Assembly (NCBI GenBank): GCA_023818695.1
Contig: JAMWCF010000001.1
Span: 558,001-622,000 of the forward strand
DNA: 64,000 nt
Origin: Candidatus Omnitrophota bacterium
GTDB lineage: Bacteria; Omnitrophota; Koll11; 1-14-0-20-64-10
Reading direction: 5' to 3'
Below are positions 6,858 to 15,132 of the stretch, in pieces. Both the position numbers and the translations under genes were made by a program. Numbering within the stretch: the first letter of the stretch is position 1; every line of letters starts with the position of its first letter. The notes beneath the pieces were generated by a model. That model was not told where the DNA came from and ran no database searches. It worked only from the letters and a program-made list of their open reading frames with translations.

Positions 6858-8771
6858 TTAGCCCTGCTTCTTCAGCTTCTGGACTTCCGCTTTCAGGAGG
6901 CGGCAATAGAGATCAAACCCGACGGCGCTGATATGCCCGTGCTGCTCCGTGCCCAGGAGGTTCCCCGCTCCGCGCAGCTGCAGATCCTGCAGCGCGATCT
7001 GGAAACCGGACCCGAGCGTGGAAAAATCCTCGATGGCCTTCAATCTTTTCGCCGCCTCCGCGGTCAGCGGCAGTCCTCGCGGGGTGAGAAAATAGGCGTA
7101 GGCCTGCCGGGTAAACCGGCCAACCCGCCCCCGCAGCTGGTAAAGGTCGGCCAAGCCGAACGATTCGGCGCGAAACACCAGGATGGTGTTGGCGTTGGGG
7201 ATGTCGATGCCCGATTCGACGATGGCTGTCGAAACCAGGACATCCGCTTCGCGGCGCATGAAAGACAGCATCGCCTTTTCAAGCGCCCGGGAAGGCATCT
7301 GGCCGTGGGCCAAAACGAGGCGGGCCTGGGGAACCAGGGCGGCGATCTTCGCGTAGATCTTGAAAATCCCTTCGACCCATGGATAGATCACGAAGACCTG
7401 GCCGGACTTATCGATTTCCCTCGAAATCGCCTGACGGATCAAATCGCCGCTCTCCTCGGCCACAACGGTCTTGACGGGGAGGCGCTCGAAGGGGGGGGTG
7501 TCGATGATCGACATTGACCGGGCCCCCATCAGGGAGAGGTAGAGGGTCCGGGGGATGGGGGTGGCGGTCATTGTCAGCACATCCGCTTCCGCCCGCAAGC
7601 TTTTCAGATGTTCCTTGTGCCGGACCCCGAACCGCTGCTCTTCATCAATGATCACCAGCCCCAGCCGTTTGAAACTGATGTCCTTCGAAAAGAGCCGGTG
7701 GGTCCCTATGACGATGTCCACCTCTCCCCTCTGGAGGCGCTTGACGGTCAGGGCCTGCTCCCGGGGAGACTGAAACCTGGAGAGCATCGCGACGGAGACG
7801 GGGAACGCCTTCATCCGGCTGGAGAAGGTCGCGTAATGCTGTTCCGCCAGGATCGTGGTCGGGCACAACAGAACAACCTGACGGTTGTCCATCACCGCCT
7901 TGAAGGCCGCCCGCAGCGCCACCTCCGTCTTGCCATATCCCACGTCGCCGCACAGCAGACGGTCCATCGGCCGGGGAGCTTCCATGTCGGCTTTGATCTC
8001 CGCCGTCGCCTTGAGCTGTCCGGCCGTCTCCCGGAAAGGAAAGGCCTTCTCGATCTCTTTCTGCCAATCGGTATCTTTCTGAAAAGCGAATCCGGGCCGA
8101 CTCAAACGCTTCGCCTCCAGCAGCAGGAGCTGATGGGCCACGGAGGCAGCCCCCCGGCGTGCCCATTCTTTGGACCGCTGCCAGTACTTCGTGCCCAGCC
8201 GGGACAGCTGCGGAGGCCGTCCTTCAAAACCGATGTATTTCTGGAGAAGGTGCAGCTCTTCCAGAGGGACGTAAAGACGGTCCCCATCGGCGTATTCTAG
8301 GACGACGTGCTCGATGATCCGGGCGCCGCTTCGTGCTTTTTTCAAGCCCAGGTAACGGCCGATCCCGTGGCTGACATGAACAACCAGATCGCCAACCCGG
8401 ATATCCACGAAGGGATCCAGTGGGGTTTCTTCGGTCAGGAAGAGGTGCTTGACGGAAGCGCGGATCGGCTTCCTGTGGAGACCGGAGGCGGGAAGAATAA
8501 TCGCCATCTCGTGCTGGAAGAACGGCTCCCCCGTGACGGGATGGACAGACCGAATGCCGACCACCGTTTCATGGTCCAGCTCGATCCGCAGGGGGGCCTC
8601 GAATGCCTCCGGAAAGATGTCCAGGATCCCCCCCTTGAGACTGCAGTCCCCCGGATCGTGAACCTTGGCGACCCGCTGATACCCCTGCGCCAGAAGGAAC
8701 CGGATGGTTTCATGGGGATCCATCCGCTGTCCCCGGCAGATCTTTAAAGCGGATTCAAGCCCGGCTGGCAT
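6858..8771 (-). CDS. mfd: Compact Mfd-like transcription-repair coupling translocase
   Basis: Superfamily 2 translocase of the Mfd/RecG group, 637 aa, against about 1,150 for ordinary Mfd. Residues 20-95 resemble the UvrB-homology domain 1b (SLKGGILDIFP). Residues 118-185 are the RNA-polymerase interaction domain (VVHVSHGIGRYLGL). The motor is complete: Walker A GDVGYGKTE (275-283), DEEQ (376-379), TATPIPRTL (402-410) and QLRGRVGR (545-552), ending GAGNLLGTEQHGHISAVGFD. Missing are the first 120 or so residues, the rest of the UvrA-binding part with domain 3, and the whole C-terminal TRCF domain. The ATG is 7 bp after the argS stop and no upstream in-frame start exists. RNA polymerase displacement may persist; UvrA recruitment is doubtful. 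Confidence 0.85.
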   Translation of the reverse strand: MPAGLESALKICRGQRMDPHETIRFLLAQGYQRVAKVHDPGDCSLKGGILDIFPEAFEAPLRIELDHETVVGIRSVHPVTGEPFFQHEMAIILPASGLHRKPIRASVKHLFLTEETPLDPFVDIRVGDLVVHVSHGIGRYLGLKKARSGARIIEHVVLEYADGDRLYVPLEELHLLQKYIGFEGRPPQLSRLGTKYWQRSKEWARRGAASVAHQLLLLEAKRLSRPGFAFQKDTDWQKEIEKAFPFRETAGQLKATAEIKADMEAPRPMDRLLCGDVGYGKTEVALRAAFKAVMDNRQVVLLCPTTILAEQHYATFSSRMKAFPVSVAMLSRFQSPREQALTVKRLQRGEVDIVIGTHRLFSKDISFKRLGLVIIDEEQRFGVRHKEHLKSLRAEADVLTMTATPIPRTLYLSLMGARSMSIIDTPPFERLPVKTVVAEESGDLIRQAISREIDKSGQVFVIYPWVEGIFKIYAKIAALVPQARLVLAHGQMPSRALEKAMLSFMRREADVLVSTAIVESGIDIPNANTILVFRAESFGLADLYQLRGRVGRFTRQAYAYFLTPRGLPLTAEAAKRLKAIEDFSTLGSGFQIALQDLQLRGAGNLLGTEQHGHISAVGFDLYCRLLKAEVQKLKKQG

Positions 8772-8778
8772 CGCCTGT

Positions 8779-10461
8779 TTACATCTTTTCCGGAGCGGCC
8801 ACTCCCAAAATCTTCAACCCGTTTTCCAAGACGGTGCGGACCCCCGCCGCCAGATCCAGCCGAGCCGAAGAAAGCCCGACGTCATCGCTTAAAACTCGGT
8901 GGGTGTCGTAAAAGCGGTGGAAGGCCTCCGCCAACTCCTGCAGATACGAGACGATGCCGAACGGCTCGAGAGCGGCGGCGGAACTTTCGACAACCCCGGG
9001 GAACTCCCTCAAGAGCTTCAGCAGAAAAACCTCCTCCCCCGCCTGAAGGCGTGACAGATCGGCCGGACGGACCGGCTGGAATCCCTGCTTCCTCCGGTTT
9101 TCGAAGATGTTGCATATCCTGGCATGGGCGTACTGGATGTAGTAGACCGGATTCTCAAGGGAATGTTTTTTCGCCAGCTCCAGGTCGAACTCCAGGGGGG
9201 CGTCCGTCTTCCTTAACAGGAAGAAGAAGCGGGCCGCGTCCACCCCGACCTCATCCATGACCTGCGTCAACGTGATGAACTCTCCTTCCCGCGTGGACAT
9301 GGGGATCGTCTCTTTGCCGCGCTTCAAAGTGCACAACTGGACGATCCGGACTTGGATCTTTTCCGGCGCGAAACCCAGCGCCTGCATCGCCGCTTTGATC
9401 CGGGGGATGTAGCCGTGATGGTCCGGACCCCACAAGTTGACCAGAAGCTCGAACCCCCTCTGGAATTTCCGGCGGTGATACGCGATGTCGGCGGCGATGT
9501 ACGTCAGCCGTCCATCCGAGCGGATCACCACCCGGTCCTTGTCATCCCCGAAGGCGGTGGATTTCAGCCACCAGGCCCCTTCCGAAAGGTACAGGTATCC
9601 GCGCCGCTTCAGGATCCCCAGCGTGCGGTTCAGGTAGCCGAACCGGCTCAAGGAACTCTGGGGGAACCAGGGACCGAACCGGACGCCGAACCGGTCCAGC
9701 TCCGACCGGATCACCCGCGACAGGGCCTCCACGGCGAATGTCCTCGCCAGATGCTGGGCGCTGGATTTCTCCAGCGCGCCGGGACCGACCCGTTTCAGCA
9801 ACTCAGCTCCGAGGGCGCGGACATACTGCCCCTTATAGCCGTTCTCCGGAAATTGAAAGGACAGGCCGGCCGTCTCCCGCGCCCGGGCCAAAACCGACTG
9901 TCCCAGCAACTCGATCTGGGTCCCCTCGTCGTTGAGATAATATTCCCGGACGACCCGGTAGCCGGCAAAAAGAAGGAGATTCGCCAGGGCGTCTCCCACC
10001 GCTGCCTGGCGGCCGTGCGCTACCGACAGCGGCCCGGTCGGGTTGGCGCTGACGAATTCCACCATCGCCTTGCGCCCTGCCCCTAGGCGGGACCTGCCGA
10101 ACTCGGACCCCTGCGACAAAACATGGCGCAGGACGTCGCACAGGAAGGAGTGGCTGACGAAAAAATTCACGAAGCCGGGCGGCTTCGCTTCCACCTTTTC
10201 GATGATCCCCTTCAGCGGGGAACCGGGCAAAAAGCGTTCGACCCGCTCGACGATCTTCCCCGCGATCTCGAGGGGGGGCCGGCGCAGCTCCCCCGCCATC
10301 CTCATGGCGATGGAGGTGGCGACATCCCCGTGTGCTCTGGAGCGGGGGATCTCCAGCTCGATCAGGGGAGCCGCGCCGTTTCCGGTCGACATACGGATCT
10401 CGGAGACGGCTCGTTGGAGGAGATCTTTTAAAGTCGGCTCGAAGAGCTGAATGGGGTTCAT
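8779..10461 (-). CDS. argS: Arginyl-tRNA synthetase
   Basis: Charges tRNA(Arg). The 560 aa include the N-terminal Arg-tRNA synthetase domain, the class I signature in the form SANPTGPLSVAHGRQ, and a degenerate KMSKS equivalent PMSTREGEF, as is common in ArgRS. The DALR anticodon-binding domain closes the protein with LENGLKILGVAAPEKM. It lies between rsfS and the Mfd-like gene, with short gaps of 16 and 7 bp, probably one transcript. Confidence 0.97.
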   Translation of the reverse strand: MNPIQLFEPTLKDLLQRAVSEIRMSTGNGAAPLIELEIPRSRAHGDVATSIAMRMAGELRRPPLEIAGKIVERVERFLPGSPLKGIIEKVEAKPPGFVNFFVSHSFLCDVLRHVLSQGSEFGRSRLGAGRKAMVEFVSANPTGPLSVAHGRQAAVGDALANLLLFAGYRVVREYYLNDEGTQIELLGQSVLARARETAGLSFQFPENGYKGQYVRALGAELLKRVGPGALEKSSAQHLARTFAVEALSRVIRSELDRFGVRFGPWFPQSSLSRFGYLNRTLGILKRRGYLYLSEGAWWLKSTAFGDDKDRVVIRSDGRLTYIAADIAYHRRKFQRGFELLVNLWGPDHHGYIPRIKAAMQALGFAPEKIQVRIVQLCTLKRGKETIPMSTREGEFITLTQVMDEVGVDAARFFFLLRKTDAPLEFDLELAKKHSLENPVYYIQYAHARICNIFENRRKQGFQPVRPADLSRLQAGEEVFLLKLLREFPGVVESSAAALEPFGIVSYLQELAEAFHRFYDTHRVLSDDVGLSSARLDLAAGVRTVLENGLKILGVAAPEKM

Positions 10462-10477
10462 AGAAGAGATCCGCGCC

Positions 10478-10945
10478 TTAAGCGCGCTTCTTCCGGAGCG
10501 CGGGTTTGACGCTTTTCTTTGCGGGCTGGGCCTTCCCGTTGAGAACCGCTTTGATCTTTAAAGGAAGCCTGGGGGCGTCCGCCCAGAGACGTTCCAGCCG
10601 GTAGAATTCCCGGACATCCGGGAAAAAGATGTGCACCACGACCGGCCCGTAATCCAGCAGCTTCCAGCCCCCCTGCGGCTGACCCTCCTCATGGGCGGAG
10701 CGCACACCGTTCGTTCGGAACTTTTCCTTGATGTCGTCCGCGATCGTCTGGAGGTGCCGGTCGGAGTCTACGCTGCAAAGAACGAAAAAATCGAAACTGT
10801 AAGAAAGCTTCCGAAGGTCAAGTACGACCACATCCTCGGCCTTGGCGTCCAAGGCCGTCTGGGCCATGGCAATGGCTAGTTGGCGGCTTGAGCGGTTGAT
10901 TATGGCTTCAGGATCCGATAGAGCCCTGTTCCGCAGTCTGGGCAC
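10478..10945 (-). CDS. rsfS: Ribosomal silencing factor RsfS
   Basis: Binds ribosomal protein L14 and blocks 30S-50S joining when nutrients are scarce. The core runs SRQLAIAMAQTALDAKAEDVVVLDLRKL to WKLLDYGPVVVHIFFPDVREFYRLERLW, the full Iojap/RsfS pattern, with a basic C-terminal tail. The start is uncertain. The GTG at 10945 lies inside the preceding zinc-ribbon gene, a 46-bp overlap; the only later start is an ATG that would cut into the domain. RsfS usually follows nadD; here corC and the zinc ribbon lie between. Confidence 0.9.
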   Translation of the reverse strand: MPRLRNRALSDPEAIINRSSRQLAIAMAQTALDAKAEDVVVLDLRKLSYSFDFFVLCSVDSDRHLQTIADDIKEKFRTNGVRSAHEEGQPQGGWKLLDYGPVVVHIFFPDVREFYRLERLWADAPRLPLKIKAVLNGKAQPAKKSVKPALRKKRA

Positions 10946-11040
10946 TTTCCTTTCATGGCAGGACGCCCGTTCTTCATTTCGACCTTCTTCGCGTCCTTCA
11001 TCTCCTTCTTGGCTTTACACTTTACGCAATAGGCTTCCAT
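10900..11040 (-). CDS. Small two-knuckle zinc-ribbon protein (46 aa)
   Basis: A short gene easily missed: MEAYCVKCKAKKEMKDAKKV, a GRPA turn, then KGKCPDCGTGLYRILKP. The two CxxC pairs (residues 5/8 and 33/36) separated by a Lys-rich segment match the family of tiny zinc-ribbon proteins annotated as DUF5679-like; its function is unknown. A strong ribosome site (GAGGAGG) stands 5 bp before the ATG. Its last 15 codons overlap the presumed 5' end of rsfS in another frame, which suggests coupled translation. Confidence 0.8.
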   Translation of the reverse strand: MEAYCVKCKAKKEMKDAKKVEMKNGRPAMKGKCPDCGTGLYRILKP

Positions 11041-11116
11041 GAATCCTCCTCTGTCTTTCTTTATGATACATCAAACGGTTGCAAAACAGGAATACCCTCT
11101 ATCGGCTGTGACACGG

Positions 11117-11143
11117 AAATTTATCACGGCGGCTCACCGCCTG
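11117..11143 (-). terminator. Possible terminator after corC
   Basis: On the minus strand, directly after the corC stop, GGCGG-TGAG-CCGCC forms a short GC-rich hairpin followed by GTGATAAATTT. The T-run is weak, so termination may be partial. The rest of the gap up to 11041 carries TATCAT (a possible -10) and the ribosome site of the zinc-ribbon gene. Confidence 0.3.
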
Positions 11144-12151
11144 TCAAGCAGACCGGTTCGCATCGTACTGTTCGCCGATCTCCCCCACGATCTCTTCCGT
11201 CAGGTCCTCCAGCGTCACCAGCCCCAGCACCCGTTTTTCGCGATCCACCACAATGGCGATCTGGGCCCGGTGCTTCTGAAAATCCTCCAGCAGGTCGATG
11301 ACTCGCTTGTCCGGGGGCACCTCGAAAGGAGGGTGCAGCAGATCTTGAAGAACGATCAGCGTCCCTTCCCGCCACACGTGCAGAAGCTCTTGCGCATACA
11401 GGATGCCGATGATTCTGTCCGGTGCGTCGTGCTGATAAACCGGGATCCTGGAATGCCCCTCCTCCGTCAGGATCGAAAGGATCTGGTCGTGCGTGGCGGA
11501 GGAGGAAACCTTGACAATCCTCTCCCTGGGAATCATCACTGCTTCAACCTTCAGGTCGCCGAACTCGAAGATCCGGTGCAGAAGTTTCCTTTCATGCTCG
11601 CCCAGCACCCCTTCCCTCTTCCCGAGCTCGATCATCAGCTTCAGCTCCTCTTCCGTCACGAGGGGGGACCGGGCCGTCACCGGGACCCGCATCAATTTCA
11701 AAACGGCGTTGGTCAAGTTGGTCATCCACCGGCTGACCGGTTTGGAAACCCGAAGAAGCGCCCGCATCCCGGGGCCGACCGCCAAAGAAACCCTTTCGGT
11801 CGATCGGGCCGCGTAGATCTTCGGAACAATATCGGTAAAAAGCAGGACAATGCTGCCGGACAGCATGGAGGCCACAAAGACACCGAGATGCTCGCCCAGC
11901 CACACCACGCAGGCGGCGGTGATAAGACTGGTGAGCGCAGCGTTGAGGAAGTTGCTCCAGACGAGGATCGTCGTGATCACCTGGTCCAGCTGGGCAACCA
12001 GATTGTGAACCAGCTTGGCCCCCGGCACGCCCCGCTCCACCATGTGATGCAGCCGGATTTTGGAAATACCGATCAGGGAGATCTCGGCCAGGGACATGAA
12101 CGCGGAGATTCCTATAAAAAACAGGACGAGGATGATCTCGAAAAAACTCAT
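11144..12151 (-). CDS. CorC/HlyC-type membrane protein with DUF21 and CBS domains
   Basis: Inner-membrane protein of the CorC/CNNM magnesium-efflux-related family, 335 aa. The DUF21 (CNNM) transmembrane domain covers about residues 1-180 with hydrophobic runs FFEIILVLFFIGISAFMS and GVFVASMLSGSIVLLFTDIV. A CBS pair follows (MIPRERIVKV...; HRAQIAIVVDREKRVLGLVTLEDL). The protein stops right after the second CBS and lacks the C-terminal transporter-associated domain of full CorC. ATG overlaps the nadD stop (ATGA). Confidence 0.88.
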   Translation of the reverse strand: MSFFEIILVLFFIGISAFMSLAEISLIGISKIRLHHMVERGVPGAKLVHNLVAQLDQVITTILVWSNFLNAALTSLITAACVVWLGEHLGVFVASMLSGSIVLLFTDIVPKIYAARSTERVSLAVGPGMRALLRVSKPVSRWMTNLTNAVLKLMRVPVTARSPLVTEEELKLMIELGKREGVLGEHERKLLHRIFEFGDLKVEAVMIPRERIVKVSSSATHDQILSILTEEGHSRIPVYQHDAPDRIIGILYAQELLHVWREGTLIVLQDLLHPPFEVPPDKRVIDLLEDFQKHRAQIAIVVDREKRVLGLVTLEDLTEEIVGEIGEQYDANRSA

Positions 12152-12717
12152 CGATACAACCCCTTGCTTTCGATGTAAGTCCTGACCGACTCCGGGACCA
12201 GACCCCGGACCGATTCTCCTTTTTGGATTTTTCGGCGGATTTCCGATGAAGAGATGTCCGGCGTCTGCACATGGAGGATTTTCAATCCGGCCGGCGGATC
12301 GGCGGCGTTGGATCCCGGGCGGGGGACCGCCGCAAAGGTCACAAGCTGGCGCAAACGGTCGATCTGCCGCCACGTGCCGAGCCCCTGGGCCGCATCCAGG
12401 CCGAGCAGGAAAAACCATTCGTGGCGGCCGGGCGTTTGCGCCTGAAGCTGTTGAACGGTATCGACGGAGTAGGAGGGAGGAGGTCTGTCGATCTCCGCAC
12501 GGGAAACAGTGAAAGCGGGATTGCCCTCAATGGCCAGCTGGATCATCCGGTACCGGTCTTCCGCCGACACCTTCCCCTCAACCGGCTTGAGCGGGTTGGC
12601 GGCGGCCGGAATCCAGACAACCCGGCCCAGGGGTATCTCCGTGAGGGCCCCCTCGGCCAATGCAAGATGCCCGTTGTGAACCGGATTGAATGTCCCGCCG
12701 AGCAGGCCAATCCTCAC
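12148..12717 (-). CDS. nadD: Nicotinate-nucleotide adenylyltransferase
   Basis: Adenylates nicotinate mononucleotide in NAD synthesis. The 189 aa begin with the nucleotidyltransferase motif GLLGGTFNPVHNGHLAL (HxGH equivalent) and include the C-terminal SSSEIRRKI motif. A GTG start at 12717 overlaps the proA stop as GTGA. Position after proBA is the common obgE-proB-proA-nadD arrangement. Confidence 0.95.
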   Translation of the reverse strand: MRIGLLGGTFNPVHNGHLALAEGALTEIPLGRVVWIPAAANPLKPVEGKVSAEDRYRMIQLAIEGNPAFTVSRAEIDRPPPSYSVDTVQQLQAQTPGRHEWFFLLGLDAAQGLGTWRQIDRLRQLVTFAAVPRPGSNAADPPAGLKILHVQTPDISSSEIRRKIQKGESVRGLVPESVRTYIESKGLYR

Positions 12718-13979
12718 GTGCGGATCTGTCCCCGGCCCACCACCACATACTTGTATGTGGTCAATTCCTCCAGCCCCATCGGTCCCCGGGCATGGAGTTT
12801 ATCGGTCGATATCCCGATCTCCGCCCCCATCCCGAACTGGCCCCCGTCGGTGAAGCGGGTCGAGGCGTTGGCGTAGACGGCGGCAGAATCGACGCCGCGA
12901 AGGAACGTCTCGGCGTTCTCTCTCGATTTTGTCACAATCGCTTCCGAATGGCCCGACCCGTACCGTCGGATATGATCCATCGCCTCCCGCAGTGAATCCA
13001 CGACCTTGACGGAGAGGACCAGCGCCAGGTATTCCGTGGCCCAATCCTCTTTTGTGGCCGCTTTGACCGGAAACCCCCTCAGAAAGGAGCGGGCCTTCGG
13101 ATCGACCCGCAATTCCACGCCGGCCTCCACAAAGCGTTTGGCCATTTTCGGCAGAAACCGGGGCGCCGCCTTTTTATGGACCAGCATCGTCTCCATCGCG
13201 TTGCAGACGCCAGGCCGCTGGACTTTCGCGTTGAAGCAGATCTCTTCCGCCATTTTCAGATCCGCCTGGGCGTCCACGTAGGTGTGACAGATCCCCTTGT
13301 ACTGTTTGATGACGGGAACCTTGGCCAGATCCACCACCCGCCGGATCAGCCCTTCCCCGCCCCTGGGAATGACCAGATCGACTAAACCGACCTGCCCCAG
13401 CAGAATCTCCACCGCCCTGCGATCGGTGAGCGGGACCAAGTTGACGGCCCCCTTCGGCAACCCGGCTCCTAAAGCCGCTTTTTCCAACTGCCTGAAAATC
13501 GCCCGGTTGGAGTGGAACGCTTCCGAGCCCCCCCGCAGGATCACGCTGTTGCCCGCCTTGACGCACAAGCCGGCACAATCGGCGGTCACATTGGGCCTGG
13601 CCTCGTAGACGATGCCGATGACGCCGATGGGGACCCGAACTTTCCGAATCACCAGACCGTTGGGCCGTTTCCACTGGGCGACCACCTTGCCGACAGGATC
13701 TTCCAGCCGGGCGACGTCCCGCAGCCCCTGCGCCATCTCGGAAATCCTCTTCGCATTGAGCATCAGGCGGTCCAGTAGGGCTCCCCGCACACCTTTCTTT
13801 TCGGCCGCCTTCATATCTCTGGCGTTGGCCTTCAGAATCCCCTGGGACCCGAACTCGAGGCCGTCCGCCATGGCGACCAGGGCCCTGTTCTTCACATCCG
13901 AGGGGATTCCCGTCAGAACAGACGACGCCTCTTTGGCTCTCCGCGTCAAATGCTCTATCGTCGCGCGCACCCGGTTCAT
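12714..13979 (-). CDS. proA: Gamma-glutamyl phosphate reductase
   Basis: Second step of proline synthesis, reducing gamma-glutamyl phosphate to glutamate semialdehyde with NADPH. The 421 aa have an aldehyde-dehydrogenase-like fold; catalytic Cys lies in VQRPGVCNAMETMLVH. The N-terminal half carries PIGVIGIVYEARPNVT, and the end has FTDGGQFGMGAEIGISTDKLHARGP. An AGGAG ribosome site is 8 bp before the ATG. It follows proB by 10 bp and overlaps nadD by four bases. Confidence 0.97.
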   Translation of the reverse strand: MNRVRATIEHLTRRAKEASSVLTGIPSDVKNRALVAMADGLEFGSQGILKANARDMKAAEKKGVRGALLDRLMLNAKRISEMAQGLRDVARLEDPVGKVVAQWKRPNGLVIRKVRVPIGVIGIVYEARPNVTADCAGLCVKAGNSVILRGGSEAFHSNRAIFRQLEKAALGAGLPKGAVNLVPLTDRRAVEILLGQVGLVDLVIPRGGEGLIRRVVDLAKVPVIKQYKGICHTYVDAQADLKMAEEICFNAKVQRPGVCNAMETMLVHKKAAPRFLPKMAKRFVEAGVELRVDPKARSFLRGFPVKAATKEDWATEYLALVLSVKVVDSLREAMDHIRRYGSGHSEAIVTKSRENAETFLRGVDSAAVYANASTRFTDGGQFGMGAEIGISTDKLHARGPMGLEELTTYKYVVVGRGQIRT

Positions 13980-13989
13980 ACCGCCGCTC

Positions 13990-15132
13990 CTAACCTTTTA
14001 AAATGACAAGTGAATCCCGGTGAATAACCTCTTGCGCTTTGCGTCCAAGGAGAGATTCGATCGCCTCGCTTCGCAGCCCCTTGATCCTGGAGAGATCCTC
14101 CTGGGTATAATTGACCACGCCGCGGGCGAACTCCTCCCCCTTCTCATCGCAAACGCTTACCAGATCTCCCCGCCGAAAGCTTCCATCCACCTTCCTGACC
14201 CCGGAAGCCAGCAGCGACCTGCCTTTGGCCACCAATGCCTCTATCGCCCCGCTGTCCACCAGGATTGCTCCGGCCGGCCGGCCGGTGAAGGCCAGCCAGC
14301 GCTTCCGGGCCGCGATCCTCTCTTTCCCGGCCGGCAAAAAGAGGGTTCCGGACAACCGGTTCTCCAAAAGGATGGAGGTGAGAACCCCCGGCTTGGTCCC
14401 GTTGGCCAGGATCATAGGGATCCCGCAGGCGGTCACCTTCTTGGCCGCCTGGAGCTTGCTGGCCATGCCACCGGTGGAGGTGGGCTGTCCCGCCCCGCCC
14501 GCGAAGCTTTCCAACTCCGGCGTGATCCGCTTCACGATGGGAACCAGCTCTCTTTTTCCTTTCCCATCACGGCGCTCAAATCCATCGACATCGGTCAGAA
14601 TCACCAGCAGTTGGGCGTCCATCAGATGGGCCACATGGACGGACAACTCATCGTTGTCCCCGAACCTGATTTCATCTACGGCGACGGTGTCGTTCTCATT
14701 GACGACCGGCAGGATCTTTTCTTCCAGGAGGACCCTCATCGTCTGCCTGGCGTTGGCGTAGCGCTGGCGATGGGACATGTCGTCCCGAGTCAGCAGGATC
14801 TGCGCCACACCGATGCCGTGCCGCGCGAACCTCTCCGCGTAAACATGCATCAGGCGCCCCTGTCCGACCGCGGCCGCCGCCTGCAAGTGGGCCACATCCT
14901 TCGGTTTGGAACCCCAGCGCAGAACTCCCAAACCGGCCCCGATCGCCCCGGAGGTCACGAGGATGACCTGCCTGCCGCTGTTGAGCACACGGCTGATCCC
15001 CTCCACGAGCTGATCGATGCGCGACAGGTCGAGCTGGTGGGTCTGGTTGGTCAAAACCCTTGTTCCCACCTTGACCACGAGCCGCCTGGCGGACTGAACC
15101 AAGCCCCCCATCGGATTGACCGAGTCAGACAC
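13990..15132 (-). CDS. proB: Glutamate 5-kinase
   Basis: First committed step of proline synthesis. The 380 aa comprise an amino-acid-kinase domain (VVKVGTRVLT; VTSGAIGAGLGVL; PVVNENDTVAVDEIRFGDND; GTGGMASKL-like STGGMASKLQAA) and a C-terminal PUA domain from about residue 285. A GTG start at 15132 overlaps the obgE stop by 8 bp. Feedback inhibition by proline is usual for the family and not visible here. Confidence 0.96.
   Translation of the reverse strand: MSDSVNPMGGLVQSARRLVVKVGTRVLTNQTHQLDLSRIDQLVEGISRVLNSGRQVILVTSGAIGAGLGVLRWGSKPKDVAHLQAAAAVGQGRLMHVYAERFARHGIGVAQILLTRDDMSHRQRYANARQTMRVLLEEKILPVVNENDTVAVDEIRFGDNDELSVHVAHLMDAQLLVILTDVDGFERRDGKGKRELVPIVKRITPELESFAGGAGQPTSTGGMASKLQAAKKVTACGIPMILANGTKPGVLTSILLENRLSGTLFLPAGKERIAARKRWLAFTGRPAGAILVDSGAIEALVAKGRSLLASGVRKVDGSFRRGDLVSVCDEKGEEFARGVVNYTQEDLSRIKGLRSEAIESLLGRKAQEVIHRDSLVILKG

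Noticed and set aside
14270..14292. CCGG-rich palindromic run inside proB
   Set aside because: A self-complementary CCGGCCGG repeat within coding sequence, in frame with conserved residues; explained by codon choice in GC-rich DNA.
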